From: Bdellovibrionales bacterium Ga0074137
GTDB lineage: Bacteria > Bdellovibrionota > Bdellovibrionia > Bdellovibrionales > JAMPXM01
NCBI GenBank assembly: GCA_001464715.1
Contig: LNDT01000034.1
Coordinates: 1 to 64,000, forward strand
DNA length: 64,000 nt
Direction: 5' to 3'
How positions within the stretch are numbered: position 1 is the first letter of the stretch; each line of letters begins with the position of its first letter. Shown in pieces: positions 9,372-17,891 of the stretch. Under the pieces are notes generated by a model, which had not been told where the DNA came from, did no database searches, and saw only the letters and a list, made by a program, of their open reading frames with translations. Both the position numbers and the translations under genes were made by a program.

Positions 9372-10232
9372 ATGATTCAACCAAAATTTCCGCTGATCAC
9401 GGCGACACAGAATCCGGTTTTCAAAGATTTGGTCGATTCACTTGACGGCCGCGGCGAGCGAGTTTTGGTGCACGGATTGAAGTCCGCGCGCGATATCGTT
9501 TTAAAAAACGAAGCAGAACCACGCGCCAACCGAAAATTGAAAGTGAAAACGCTGATCGCGCGCGAATCCTTTCGCATCGAAAACTCGGACGCGGCGTCAG
9601 CACTCTTTCAAATGCGGTTTGCGGATCCCGTCACGCGTCTCGTTTTTAGCGATGCTTTGTTCGATCAAATCGACCCGTTCGGCGTTCCCGATGTGATCGT
9701 CGCTTTTGACCGCCCGGAAATTCCAACCTGGAGTTTTGAAACTGAAAGCGGCGAGTCTCACACCGCATCGCCCACCGCTACTTTAATCGTCGCTACTCAA
9801 AATCCGCTCAACTTGGGCGCGTGCCTACGGTCAGCGGCCGCCTTTGGCGTAAAACGAATCGTCGGACTTAAAGAGTCAGCGTCGGTCTTTCACGTTAAAA
9901 CAATTCGAGCTTCCATGGGCCACGTTTTCGATCTCGATATTCTTCGAGGCCCCTCGATTCATGAATTTTCAAAGATTAAGCTCTCGGATGAGCTCTCAAA
10001 TAAAATCCCAGAGCGACTTGTGGCGCTCGATATGAGCGGAACGTCTCTTGTCGACTTCACGTGGCCGGAAAATCCAATTTTTCTTTTAGGTGAAGAGGGG
10101 CAAGGGCTTCCTGAAAACTTCCGGGGACTCAAAGTTAAAATCCCAATGGAGAGCTCCGTTGAAAGCCTCAACGTTTCAGTGTCAGCCAGTATCGCTATGT
10201 ACGATTGGTCGATGAAGTCGCGACCTTCTTAA
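9372..10232 (+). CDS. TrmH/SpoU-family RNA 2'-O-methyltransferase
   Basis: A 286-residue protein with a SPOUT methyltransferase domain in its second half. SpoU motif 1 is LIVATQNPLNLGACLRSAAA (about 137-156), motif 2 is IFLLGEEGQGLP, and motif 3 is VESLNVSVSASIAMYDW, together forming the knotted SAM site. The first 130 residues form a variable substrate-binding region. The family modifies ribose 2'-OH groups in tRNA or rRNA; which site is methylated here cannot be told from sequence. It ends 10 nt from the convergent mevalonate kinase gene. Confidence 0.9.
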   Translation: MIQPKFPLITATQNPVFKDLVDSLDGRGERVLVHGLKSARDIVLKNEAEPRANRKLKVKTLIARESFRIENSDAASALFQMRFADPVTRLVFSDALFDQIDPFGVPDVIVAFDRPEIPTWSFETESGESHTASPTATLIVATQNPLNLGACLRSAAAFGVKRIVGLKESASVFHVKTIRASMGHVFDLDILRGPSIHEFSKIKLSDELSNKIPERLVALDMSGTSLVDFTWPENPIFLLGEEGQGLPENFRGLKVKIPMESSVESLNVSVSASIAMYDWSMKSRPS

Positions 10233-10242
10233 AAACGCAAAG

Positions 10243-11172
10243 CTATACTTTAAAAACTGGAATCAGCTGTGATTCGATCTCGGGCTGAGGTCGATGACGC
10301 CAAAGGCTTAAGGCGTAACCTCCGCCACCAGAACCCGTCGGCTTCACTGCGACGGCGCCCTGAGACGTCAACCACTCAAGATGGCTCCCCATACTGCCAT
10401 CGGATAAACCCCAGGTGGCAAAACACTCACCGGCCTCATTGATCGCTGCCCGAAGATTCTCGAAACGCTCTTCGATTCGAAATTCGTTTTCCGCCAAAGC
10501 GCGAAGGGACTGCTCTGCTTTTTTTACGGCCAGCGACATTTTCTGGTCTGTCTTTAGTCCTTCATTGGGCTCTAAAGCCAACCATGCTTTCACTTTGGAA
10601 ACGCACTCCGAAGTAATTCCGCGGCTCCCCGAATAGCTTATATACCAAAGTGGCTGCCACGATGGATCGAACCCTTGCATTCGTTTCTCCACCGGACCAC
10701 CGCGCTCGAAACGAAGTCCTCGGTTTTCAATCGCCACCGCAACATCAACACCACTCGATTCACCGTGAAACATGTCTTCTAAGTTTCGACAGAAATCAAA
10801 AAGGTCAGACTCTTCGATGGCCCCACGAAAAACGAACCATCGCCCCACCGCCACAGACAGCGCCGCCGAGGCTCCGAGGCCAGCTCCCACCGGAAGCGAG
10901 CTTTCGACCGAAAAAATTCCGCGCCGCAAAGACAAATCGCGACCACGACCAAGAAGCTCCAGCGATCGATCAAAAACACCCGCAAAGAGAAGTTGGAATT
11001 CCGCGCCGCGCTCGCCTGCAAAGTGAGGAGAAAAGGTCTCAGAGTCGGTCCAACGCAACGTCAAAGACTTTCCATAAACAGGAAATGCCAAGGCCGGGAA
11101 TCCGCGAAGGACCGAGTGTTCTCCAGCGACAATCCATTTTCCGTGAACAGTGGTCGAAAACTCAGAACTCAT
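10243..11172 (-). CDS. mevalonate kinase (GHMP family)
   Basis: Phosphorylates mevalonate to 5-phosphomevalonate. The 309-residue protein begins HGKWIVAGEHSVLRG, the first GHMP motif. The ATP loop SSLPVGAGLGASAALSVAVG lies near 90-110, and the third motif near the C-terminus is VKPTGSGGGGYALSL. The DVAVAIENRG segment resembles the DxxxxxxGG region of mevalonate kinases. It is last in the five-gene isoprenoid operon and overlaps the end of the decarboxylase gene by 11 nt. The kinase type is supported by its match to mevalonate kinases and by the neighbouring decarboxylase and second kinase. Confidence 0.88.
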   Translation of the reverse strand: MSSEFSTTVHGKWIVAGEHSVLRGFPALAFPVYGKSLTLRWTDSETFSPHFAGERGAEFQLLFAGVFDRSLELLGRGRDLSLRRGIFSVESSLPVGAGLGASAALSVAVGRWFVFRGAIEESDLFDFCRNLEDMFHGESSGVDVAVAIENRGLRFERGGPVEKRMQGFDPSWQPLWYISYSGSRGITSECVSKVKAWLALEPNEGLKTDQKMSLAVKKAEQSLRALAENEFRIEERFENLRAAINEAGECFATWGLSDGSMGSHLEWLTSQGAVAVKPTGSGGGGYALSLWRHRPQPEIESQLIPVFKV

Positions 11173-12181
11173 TGGCGTCGATCACTTTCAAAGTACCCAA
11201 GGCAGCTTTAAGTTTCTGAGCCGTCTCTTCGGCTAAAGCATCATTCCAAATTAGAATATGAACGTTGGGACCCGCATCCATCGTCATCATGGGGCGACGG
11301 TAAGTTTCTGCCCCATGAAGTTCAGTCATCTGCTGCGAAACATCTCTTATCACGCCTAAAACTTGAAGTGACTTCGGGGTAAAATACCCAAAGGCCGGAA
11401 CTGAAGTTTCAAATAGAGCGTGCATGTCCCAGGACTCGGCCCACACGGTTTCAACGGCATTATTCCAAGCCGCCGCCGAAACGGTGGACTGCCTTAAGTC
11501 TTTCGCAAGCGACGCGAGCCGTTCTTCAGCACGTTCCGTGCGACCTCGAAAAAGCAGTGATGAAACAACGCGGCTATGCGCCTCGCTGCTGGAGACAGAC
11601 TTCTTTGACTCATCCACGATAACGGCGATGTGACGAATATTTTCTTTTAACGGAAAACCGTCCATCGGCTCAACGCCAGATTCGCGCCACAAACACCACG
11701 GCGAGAAAAACGAGCGGCACGAAGAACCCGAACCCTCACGCGACAAAGCAGCCAAGGTTTTTCGCCCATTGAGGGACGCCGTCTCGCGCTTGCAGAGTTC
11801 GGCCATCGCCAAAGTCAGGGCTGCGAAACTTGATGCGGACGACGCAAGCCCGCAGTCCGATGGAAAACTATTGGCGCTCTCAACAACAAGCGAGGTCTTG
11901 TCGGGCAAACCGACATCGAAGCGTTTTAAGCACGTCGAGGCATGAGCTAAAAATCGATCCTGTCCTTTTTTTGAAAGTGCGGGTCGGTGAAAACCTTCCG
12001 CTTCGAGAGGCCGCCACACAAATGAGTCTGTTAGATCTGGTTCAAACCGAACTCGAACTCGCGTTCTTAAATGATCGAGCGTCCACGAAATCGAAGCGTT
12101 TGTCGGAACATTCGCCTTCACTTTTCCCATGTACTTGATGAGTGCGATATTCGATGGCGCCTCAGCCGTTACCCATTCCAT
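11162..12181 (-). CDS. diphosphomevalonate decarboxylase
   Basis: An ATP-dependent decarboxylase that converts 5-diphosphomevalonate to isopentenyl diphosphate. The start MEWVTAEAPSNIALIKYMGK (ATG 12181) carries the family's N-terminal signature. A TTG at 12202 would overlap the previous gene and is less likely. The GHMP loop is SFPSDCGLASSASSFAALT, and TMDAGPNVHIL near the C-terminus matches the conserved substrate-binding D-x-GPN motif. The length of 339 residues is normal. It starts 8 nt after the phosphomevalonate kinase stop. Confidence 0.92.
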   Translation of the reverse strand: MEWVTAEAPSNIALIKYMGKVKANVPTNASISWTLDHLRTRVRVRFEPDLTDSFVWRPLEAEGFHRPALSKKGQDRFLAHASTCLKRFDVGLPDKTSLVVESANSFPSDCGLASSASSFAALTLAMAELCKRETASLNGRKTLAALSREGSGSSCRSFFSPWCLWRESGVEPMDGFPLKENIRHIAVIVDESKKSVSSSEAHSRVVSSLLFRGRTERAEERLASLAKDLRQSTVSAAAWNNAVETVWAESWDMHALFETSVPAFGYFTPKSLQVLGVIRDVSQQMTELHGAETYRRPMMTMDAGPNVHILIWNDALAEETAQKLKAALGTLKVIDANEF

Positions 12182-12188
12182 AATGTCT

Positions 12189-13169
12189 TTAGGATCTATC
12201 AACGGTCAGTCCTTGGGTCCACAGGTCTGACGCGGTCGCCGCCTCTTTCAAGCCATTTTGGTCGCGAAACTGATTCACCTGGTCTGACGCCAAAGTGTCG
12301 TGCAGGATCAAAAGCGTATCGGACCCCATCGCGCCGCAGCCCTTGGCGGCGCGAACGCCCGACAAATCTGCAAGGCCCTCTAAAAATCGCGCTGTCGTAT
12401 CGGCCACGAGTCCGATGTCGCTCAAAACTTTTCCAAACCCACGCACACTTGCCGTCAATCGATCGGCATCTTCAAGAGCTAAGGACTGAATCGCTTCTTC
12501 CACCCAAAACCGCATATCATCGACTGTGACATCCGACAGTTTTTTCGCCCGAGCCAGGTGCTCATGAGTCTTTAGCTTATGGCCCGTGAAAAGCAGAGTG
12601 AAAGTGAGATCCGGAAATGGCCATTGAAAGCGACGCATTTCGTCCGTTCGAGCGTCCCAGACGGATAAACCGCCAGTAATTTGGGAAACCAAATCTGCGC
12701 CAGACCCCGGTGTTTCGGACTCCAGATACGTTCCTCGGTAATCATCGAGGACGTCACGAAAACGATTTCCACCCCACCGCTCGGACGCCCATTTCGGAAC
12801 AACGCTTTGCCGATGGTCATCAAGCTTCTCAACGACTGTCCCAGGCTCAATGAGGCTTGGATCTTTTAAGCTGCGATCAAAGATCCAAGCTCCTAAAAAC
12901 TCAGCCGTCGATGCACCAAGACCTCCGACACCATGGTAGGGATCTTTAGCCTCAAACCGGTAACCAGTTTTACTGGCTGATGCTGAGTCCAACAGCCGAC
13001 GATCGAGAAAACGTCCCGCCGGTGATTCTTTGTGAAATGGATGACTCGAATCACCGGAGGTTTCTGTCCATGAGAACTCAAAACAGGGACCCGAATTCAT
13101 AACAATCGACGGGCCACCACTCAGCGCCAAATATTCGCCGACAAAAAATGTTTTGCCGGGAACACGCAC
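12189..13169 (-). CDS. phosphomevalonate kinase (GHMP family)
   Basis: Converts 5-phosphomevalonate to 5-diphosphomevalonate. The frame extends up to a TTG at 13259, but that start lies inside the HMG-CoA reductase gene. GTG 13169 gives the canonical beginning RVPGKTFFVGEYLALSGG and is preferred, although no clear ribosome site is visible. GVGGLGASTAEFLGAWIF is the ATP-binding loop, and SGVRAAKGCGAMGSDTLLIL matches the third GHMP motif. TPGSGADLVSQITGG matches the phosphomevalonate kinase SGxDV-like region. The gene's place between the reductase and the decarboxylase supports the assignment. Confidence 0.88.
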   Translation of the reverse strand: MRVPGKTFFVGEYLALSGGPSIVMNSGPCFEFSWTETSGDSSHPFHKESPAGRFLDRRLLDSASASKTGYRFEAKDPYHGVGGLGASTAEFLGAWIFDRSLKDPSLIEPGTVVEKLDDHRQSVVPKWASERWGGNRFRDVLDDYRGTYLESETPGSGADLVSQITGGLSVWDARTDEMRRFQWPFPDLTFTLLFTGHKLKTHEHLARAKKLSDVTVDDMRFWVEEAIQSLALEDADRLTASVRGFGKVLSDIGLVADTTARFLEGLADLSGVRAAKGCGAMGSDTLLILHDTLASDQVNQFRDQNGLKEAATASDLWTQGLTVDRS

Positions 13170-13200
13170 GATATGTCGTGGGCCGGCATTTTCGGGCGCG

Positions 13201-14592
13201 CTATGTGACAGTGCCGCTCTCCGTTTTCGAAGGGGCCCGCAGATCAACGCGAAGATCAACGCGAAGATCGCCGCGAATTTCGCGTAGAACTTCCACCGCG
13301 TTCTGAAGGGAGATTCGTTTTGTCATCATCAGAATTTCTTCAAGCCGCTTTTGCACCAAAGGAACTTCGCGCTCGGAGGCTCCCGCACCCAATGTCAGAT
13401 TTCGAATATGAAGTTTCATGTGACCTTCAATAATTCCGACAGTCGTTAAAGCTTTCAAAGCTCCCAGGTTTTGCACAAGGCCAACGGCCGCGCAAATTCT
13501 TGAAAGTTCTGCTGCGGATTTAACACCCAGCATATTGAGGCTCATCTGAGCTGTAGGATGGAGTTTTGTAACACCCCCTACTGTTCCGACGACGATGGGT
13601 GCCTCGAGCACACCCATCAATTGTCCTCCCATGTAGGACCATTTCGTGATGGATCGGTAGCTTCCAGAGCGCGAAGCATAAGCATGAACGCCAGCTTCGA
13701 CCGCACGCCAGTCGTTTCCGGTCGCAATTAAAATTGGATCGATCCCGTTCATCACACCTTTATTGTTCGTGGCCGCCCGGTAGGGGTCGACTTGCGAGAA
13801 AAGTGAGGCTTCGACAATCCGCTGAGCCAGATCTTCATCGATATCATTGATCGTGACAGTTGCACGAGTGAGTTTCGTGTCGACCAAGTTCGACAAAATG
13901 CACATCGTAACGGTGTCGCCCGTCAAACTTTCGATTGGTCCTTTTAAGTACTCACAAACCTGGTTGATAATATTGGCGCCCATCGCATCACATGGGTCAG
14001 CCAAAACATGCACGACGGCCATGAAGGTTCCATCACCGCGATCCACTTTTCGGACCTGAATGTCCTCAACCCCGCCACCGCGGGCAACAAGCCCGAAGGC
14101 GACATCGGTATTGGCTGAATTTATCAAATCACTTTTCGCAGCCAAGACTTGCGCCTCGAAACGATCAAAATTTCGAACGCGTGCGACTTGAATTTGACCA
14201 ATGATCAAATGCCCTAAAGATTCTGTTTTTATTTCGCCCGATTCACGAACCCACTTTGCAGTCTTGCTGGCGGCCGCGACGATCGACGTTTCCTCGACAG
14301 CCAAAGGAATAACAACATCGCGCCCGTCGATCCGAAAGTTCGTTGCCACTCCTAAAGGAATTTGAAAGTAGCCGATCACATTTTCAATAAAGTTTTCAGC
14401 GAGCGTCGTATCTTTAAGACCGCCCGCTTTCAATGCTTGGGCCTCAGACTCCGTCAGAGCTCCGATTGCGACGAGTCGCCGAAAACGCTCGTCGCGCGGA
14501 AGTTTCGAAAACCCCTGAAGTGCGCCGTCAAAGGCCGCACCCGTCGTCTCGCCAGAGCTCGCGACTGAAATTCCATTTGTAGGACTCTTCAT
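13201..14592 (-). CDS. hydroxymethylglutaryl-CoA reductase, class II type
   Basis: Reduces HMG-CoA to mevalonate. At 463 residues it is a compact, soluble class II-like enzyme with no membrane anchor. It has the ENVIGYFQIPLGVATNF substrate segment, the cofactor motif DPCDAMGANIINQVCEYL, TNNKGVMNGIDP and, near the C-terminus, the catalytic-lid region ending in a histidine (GIIEGHMKLHIRNL). The tail contains a short duplication (RGDLRVDLRVDLRAP), encoded by a tandem 12-nt DNA repeat around 13240-13275. It overlaps the idi gene by 4 nt. Class II enzymes also work in mevalonate breakdown, but this operon context implies synthesis. Confidence 0.93.
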   Translation of the reverse strand: MKSPTNGISVASSGETTGAAFDGALQGFSKLPRDERFRRLVAIGALTESEAQALKAGGLKDTTLAENFIENVIGYFQIPLGVATNFRIDGRDVVIPLAVEETSIVAAASKTAKWVRESGEIKTESLGHLIIGQIQVARVRNFDRFEAQVLAAKSDLINSANTDVAFGLVARGGGVEDIQVRKVDRGDGTFMAVVHVLADPCDAMGANIINQVCEYLKGPIESLTGDTVTMCILSNLVDTKLTRATVTINDIDEDLAQRIVEASLFSQVDPYRAATNNKGVMNGIDPILIATGNDWRAVEAGVHAYASRSGSYRSITKWSYMGGQLMGVLEAPIVVGTVGGVTKLHPTAQMSLNMLGVKSAAELSRICAAVGLVQNLGALKALTTVGIIEGHMKLHIRNLTLGAGASEREVPLVQKRLEEILMMTKRISLQNAVEVLREIRGDLRVDLRVDLRAPSKTESGTVT

Positions 14593-15719
14593 AACCCACC
14601 GCCTCTTTCAAGGAACGTCCATTGGCCGCGAGAACGGAGCTCGCTCAAACTTCGGACGCCTTGGCAAAACAGAACTGCTTTCAATTCAAAATCAAAACGC
14701 TGCATGACTTGGCGAAGATCTTCTTCGCTTTTTAACGCCGCCGCCATCAGTGGCTGAGCAACGCCAATCTGCGACGCTCCCAGCGCCAACGCTTTCGCGC
14801 CATCAAGGCCCGTACGCACGCCGCCCGAAGCCCAAACTTCGGGCCTCGATATTGCGTTTGCTGATGGCTGTGCCGTCGCGTTCGGTCGACTGGATTCGAG
14901 AACCTGAAGCACTTGTCGAAGTGAATCCACCGTCGATAAGCCCCAATCACCCAGCGATTCGGCCGCCTTCGCTCGGACTGCATCCTTTGGATTCGACGTC
15001 GCTCGAACGCCTTCGATGCGTCCCCAATGTGTTCCGCCACGGCCGGCGACATCGACTGCAGAAACTCCCGCAGAAAAAAGTCGATGAGCCGTCGGACCAG
15101 AAATTCCGCAGCCAGTTTCTTTTACGACAACAGGACATCCAAGTTCGCGGACGAGAGTTTCGATCGCAAGCAAACCACCACGGAAGCGAGGCGTACCCTC
15201 GACCTGAAGAACTTCCTGAAGCGGATTTAAGTGAACAATAAGTGCCGTCGCTTCCAGATTGTCGACCAGACGTCGGACGACTGAAACTTCAGTGTGGATC
15301 AGTTGGCTCAAGCCAATATTTCCAAAAAATGTAACGTTCGGAAACTTTGTGCGGATCCGCTTCCACTCTAAAGCCGCCCCAGAATCAAAAAGTTCACGGC
15401 GCTGCGAACCTACACCCATGGCCCAGCCCTCGCTGTCTGCACAGGCCGCGAGACGCTCATTGAGCCTGCCGGAGTCATCGTGGCCAGCCGTCATTGAACT
15501 TACGAAAAATGGAGACCGAAAGTCCTTTGCGAATTTTGAATCGGTAAATATTTGGTTTGAAATCGACACGTCTTCGAAATCGATTTCAGGCAGCGCTTCG
15601 TGCACAAAAGAGACCGAATCAAAACCAGCACCCAAAGACTGAACAGCTGGATCCATCGCCACACGAATGTGCTCGACTTTGCGGCTCTCGAATTGCTCGA
15701 TCGATTCAACATCTTTCAT
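14589..15719 (-). CDS. fni: type 2 isopentenyl-diphosphate delta-isomerase (FMN-dependent)
   Basis: Interconverts isopentenyl and dimethylallyl diphosphates using FMN and NADPH. The 376-residue protein has the RKVEHIRVAMD start, SSMTAGHDDSGRLNERLA, the substrate motif HLNPLQEVLQ (about 175-184), the lysine in VVVKETGCGIS, the FMN motif GRGGTHWGRIE and the phosphate-binding ASGGVRTGLDGAKALALGA. It is the first gene of the mevalonate operon and unrelated to the Mg-dependent type 1 enzyme. Start ATG 15719, with only a weak ribosome binding site. The acetoacetyl-CoA thiolase and HMG-CoA synthase of the pathway are not in the window. Confidence 0.94.
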   Translation of the reverse strand: MKDVESIEQFESRKVEHIRVAMDPAVQSLGAGFDSVSFVHEALPEIDFEDVSISNQIFTDSKFAKDFRSPFFVSSMTAGHDDSGRLNERLAACADSEGWAMGVGSQRRELFDSGAALEWKRIRTKFPNVTFFGNIGLSQLIHTEVSVVRRLVDNLEATALIVHLNPLQEVLQVEGTPRFRGGLLAIETLVRELGCPVVVKETGCGISGPTAHRLFSAGVSAVDVAGRGGTHWGRIEGVRATSNPKDAVRAKAAESLGDWGLSTVDSLRQVLQVLESSRPNATAQPSANAISRPEVWASGGVRTGLDGAKALALGASQIGVAQPLMAAALKSEEDLRQVMQRFDFELKAVLFCQGVRSLSELRSRGQWTFLERGGGL

Positions 15720-15815
15720 AATTGCCGCTCATAATTACGGTTACTCAAAATCCCGACGCGTAGCCTTAACTTTAGCACAAACGAATAACACGGTCCCCGC
15801 GCATTGGAAGAGTTC

Positions 15816-15849
15816 AAAAAAAAACGAGCAGTAGTTACCCTGCTCGTTT
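15816..15849 (-). terminator. rho-independent terminator after rplT
   Basis: On the minus strand a hairpin with arms AAACGAGCAG and CTGCTCGTTT around an 8-nt loop is followed by a run of T residues (A run at 15816-15824 on the plus strand). It lies 29 nt past the rplT stop. Confidence 0.9.
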
Positions 15850-15877
15850 CCTAAGTCTTGCTCAAATGGCGTGGAGC

Positions 15878-16231
15878 TTAAGCTCGAGCGCCCGATTTCG
15901 ATACAAGGGTCGAAAACGCGGAAGCGTCTTTGACCGCGATATCAGCCAAGACCTTGCGATCCAGAGTGATACCAGCCTTCATCAGACCATTCATGAATTT
16001 AGAATAAGTTGTACCGTTCAAACGTGCGGCCGCATTGATTCTCTGGATCCAGAGAGCGCGGAACTCACGTTTTTTGACCTTGCGATCGCGGTAAGCGAAG
16101 ACCAAACCACGGTCCGTTTTTTCACGAACGTGGATGTAGCAACGGCTACCTGAAGAGTAATAACCTTCCGCGCGCTGGAAGAACTTTTTGCGACGTTTTT
16201 TAGCCGCGACGCCTCGTTTAACTCGTGCCAT
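15878..16231 (-). CDS. rplT: 50S ribosomal protein L20
   Basis: A 117-residue large-subunit protein that binds 23S rRNA early in assembly. The sequence is a full-length L20: [30 protein letters not shown], then [23 protein letters not shown] and the C-terminal [20 protein letters not shown]. In enteric bacteria L20 represses its own operon by binding the leader. The gene starts 10 nt after rpmI and is followed by a strong terminator. Confidence 0.98.
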   Translation of the reverse strand: MARVKRGVAAKKRRKKFFQRAEGYYSSGSRCYIHVREKTDRGLVFAYRDRKVKKREFRALWIQRINAAARLNGTTYSKFMNGLMKAGITLDRKVLADIAVKDASAFSTLVSKSGARA

Positions 16232-16241
16232 GCGACTCTCC

Positions 16242-16439
16242 TTAGAAGTTCAACAGACGTTTAGTCTGGTTCATGTTTGCAGAATGAACATACGCCGTCG
16301 ATTCGAGATGGCGCATTGTCTTCGCAGAATGTGGTGAGAGCAAATGGCGACGGCCAGCTCGTTTACGTTTTACTTTTCCCGAAGCAAGCTTCGTGAAGCG
16401 CTTCTTTGCGCCAGAGTGAGTTTTTGACCCTTTGGCCAT
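16242..16439 (-). CDS. rpmI: 50S ribosomal protein L35
   Basis: A 65-residue ribosomal protein, [20 protein letters not shown]... ending QTKRLLNF. The start is ATG 16439 with GAGG upstream. A longer reading from 16577 is rejected because L35 proteins begin at this methionine. It is normally found in infC-rpmI-rplT; here it heads a two-gene rpmI-rplT unit while infC lies 3.6 kb away. Confidence 0.96.
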   Translation of the reverse strand: MAKGSKTHSGAKKRFTKLASGKVKRKRAGRRHLLSPHSAKTMRHLESTAYVHSANMNQTKRLLNF

Positions 16440-16454
16440 GATTTCCTCGTTCTT

Positions 16455-16515
16455 GAAGATCCACCGTTCACGGCGGTCTTCGGAATCTCCGATCAGGCGG
16501 TCAGCAAAATGCTGA
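16455..16515 (-). promoter_or_regulatory. structured leader of rpmI-rplT
   Basis: Two hairpins lie just ahead of the rpmI ribosome binding site on the minus strand. One (16455-16481) pairs GAAGA with TCTTC and an inner CCGCC/GGTGG around GTGAAC. The other (about 16501-16515) pairs TCAGCA with TGCTGA. L20 is known to repress this operon through leader RNA structure in E. coli and Bacillus, so these hairpins are candidates for the L20-binding site. This is inference. Confidence 0.4.
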
Positions 16516-16607
16516 GCTCTTTTGGGCCCGGGACAGAGGGAAGCAGAAGTTGTAACAACCAAAGGTTCGGCCGGCAAGGCCTAAGGTCGCCCAAAAGCTT
16601 GTCTTGG

Positions 16608-16636
16608 CTTAAAATCCCTGTTTACCGAAAGTCCAA
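16608..16636 (-). promoter_or_regulatory. candidate sigma-70 promoter of rpmI-rplT
   Basis: On the minus strand TTGGAC (16631-16636) and TTTAAG (16608-16613) are separated by 17 nt, about 170 nt upstream of rpmI. The -10 box is weak (4 of 6). The long untranslated leader downstream contains the hairpins near the start codon. Confidence 0.4.
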
Positions 16637-16654
16637 AACGGATATGCTTTCGCG

Positions 16655-17887
16655 ATGCGTGCGCCGACCAGCCGAGCCAGCGTTTCTTTCATTTTTACCA
16701 CGATTTTACTGGATTGCCTTGGGATCGGCATCATTGTTCCGACCCTGCCTGACGTCGTTCGGCGCCTGGCTCACGACCCTACAATCATCAACGACTTTTA
16801 TGGCTACTTTATGGCTTCCTACGCCGTGATGCAGTTTTTCGCATCCCCTCTTCTCGGGTCACTTTCCGACCGCTATGGCCGGCGCCCGGTCCTCCTTGTT
16901 TCGCTTCTTGGAGCTGGCCTGGATTACCTCATGATGGCCTTTGCCCCGAACCTTGTCGTTCTGTTCATTGGGCGAATGATCTCGGGCCTCACCGGCGCAA
17001 GCATGACTGTCGCCACGGCTTATATCGCCGACGTGTCCGACGACTCCAATCGCTCGGCGAACTTTGGTCTCATTGGGGCAGCCTTCGGGGTCGGATTTAT
17101 TGCTGGCCCCATGATCGGCGGACTTCTGGGAACAATGGGGCCCACGGTACCTTTTATCGGCGCGGCCGTTCTGAATCTGGCGAACTTCGCGTTTGGCTAC
17201 TTCGTCTTGCCCGAATCGCTCCCGCCAGAAGCCAGAAAGATTCCCGCTCACGGCGTTTTCTCGAAAGGAGAACTGCTAAAGATTAATCCCATCAAATCCT
17301 TGTTCAAAATTCTTCGCCCCTCGGCAGTGCTTCCGCTGATCGTCGCCTACGCTTTGATGATGCTGTCAGGTCAGGTTCACCCCAGTGTTTTTGTTCTCTA
17401 CACCGAAGCCAAGTTCCAATGGACGTCTGTTCAAGTCGGGCTCGCACTTTCTTTGGTCGGAGTCTCCGCCGTCATCGTGCAAGGTTTCGTCACGCGAATA
17501 CTCGTTCCGCGACTCGGAGAAAACCGCGCACTTAAAGTCGGTCTCGTGATCGAGGCGACAGGCTACATCTGTTACGCCCTCGTTGCAGCACCGTGGATGG
17601 TCTATATGACCATCGCCTACAGCGCCATGGCAGGAATTGGAATGCCCAGCTTGCGCGCATTGATTTCCAAGGACACGCCGTCTGAGCATCAAGGCGAGCT
17701 TCAGGGAAGTTTGATTTCCATCGCAAGCCTCATGGCGGTCTTCGCCCCGCTGATCTACACCCAAACTTTTGATTGGGCGTTGAAATCTAACGGCGGGCTA
17801 CCTGTCGGGCTTCCCTATTTTGTCGCCGCAACGGTTGCGGGAATATCGCTCACGCTCGTTTTACTGCGCGCACGCAAGATGCCTTGA
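16655..17887 (+). CDS. MFS transporter, TetA-like DHA1 drug:H+ antiporter family
   Basis: A 410-residue inner-membrane protein with about 12 hydrophobic segments. MFS motif A GSLSDRYGRRPVLL lies after the second segment, followed by GLTGASMTVATAYIADV and GFIAGPMIGGLLG (motif C, antiporters), the pattern of TetA-type 12-TM exporters. The substrate cannot be predicted; tetracycline resistance should not be assumed. ATG 16655. It lies divergently from rpmI-rplT and ends 4 nt from the convergent HD-GYP-like gene. It is one of the genes that separate rpmI-rplT from infC. Confidence 0.88.
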   Translation: MRAPTSRASVSFIFTTILLDCLGIGIIVPTLPDVVRRLAHDPTIINDFYGYFMASYAVMQFFASPLLGSLSDRYGRRPVLLVSLLGAGLDYLMMAFAPNLVVLFIGRMISGLTGASMTVATAYIADVSDDSNRSANFGLIGAAFGVGFIAGPMIGGLLGTMGPTVPFIGAAVLNLANFAFGYFVLPESLPPEARKIPAHGVFSKGELLKINPIKSLFKILRPSAVLPLIVAYALMMLSGQVHPSVFVLYTEAKFQWTSVQVGLALSLVGVSAVIVQGFVTRILVPRLGENRALKVGLVIEATGYICYALVAAPWMVYMTIAYSAMAGIGMPSLRALISKDTPSEHQGELQGSLISIASLMAVFAPLIYTQTFDWALKSNGGLPVGLPYFVAATVAGISLTLVLLRARKMP

Positions 17888-17891
17888 AGCG

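Noticed and set aside
13169-13259. Phosphomevalonate kinase start at TTG 13259
   Set aside because: This start lies inside the repeated tail of the reductase gene and gives a leader without family similarity; GTG 13169 matches the normal N-terminus.
16242-16577. Longer start for L35 at 16577
   Set aside because: L35 starts at MAKGSKTHS; the extra 46 codons cover the leader hairpins, and GAGG supports ATG 16439.
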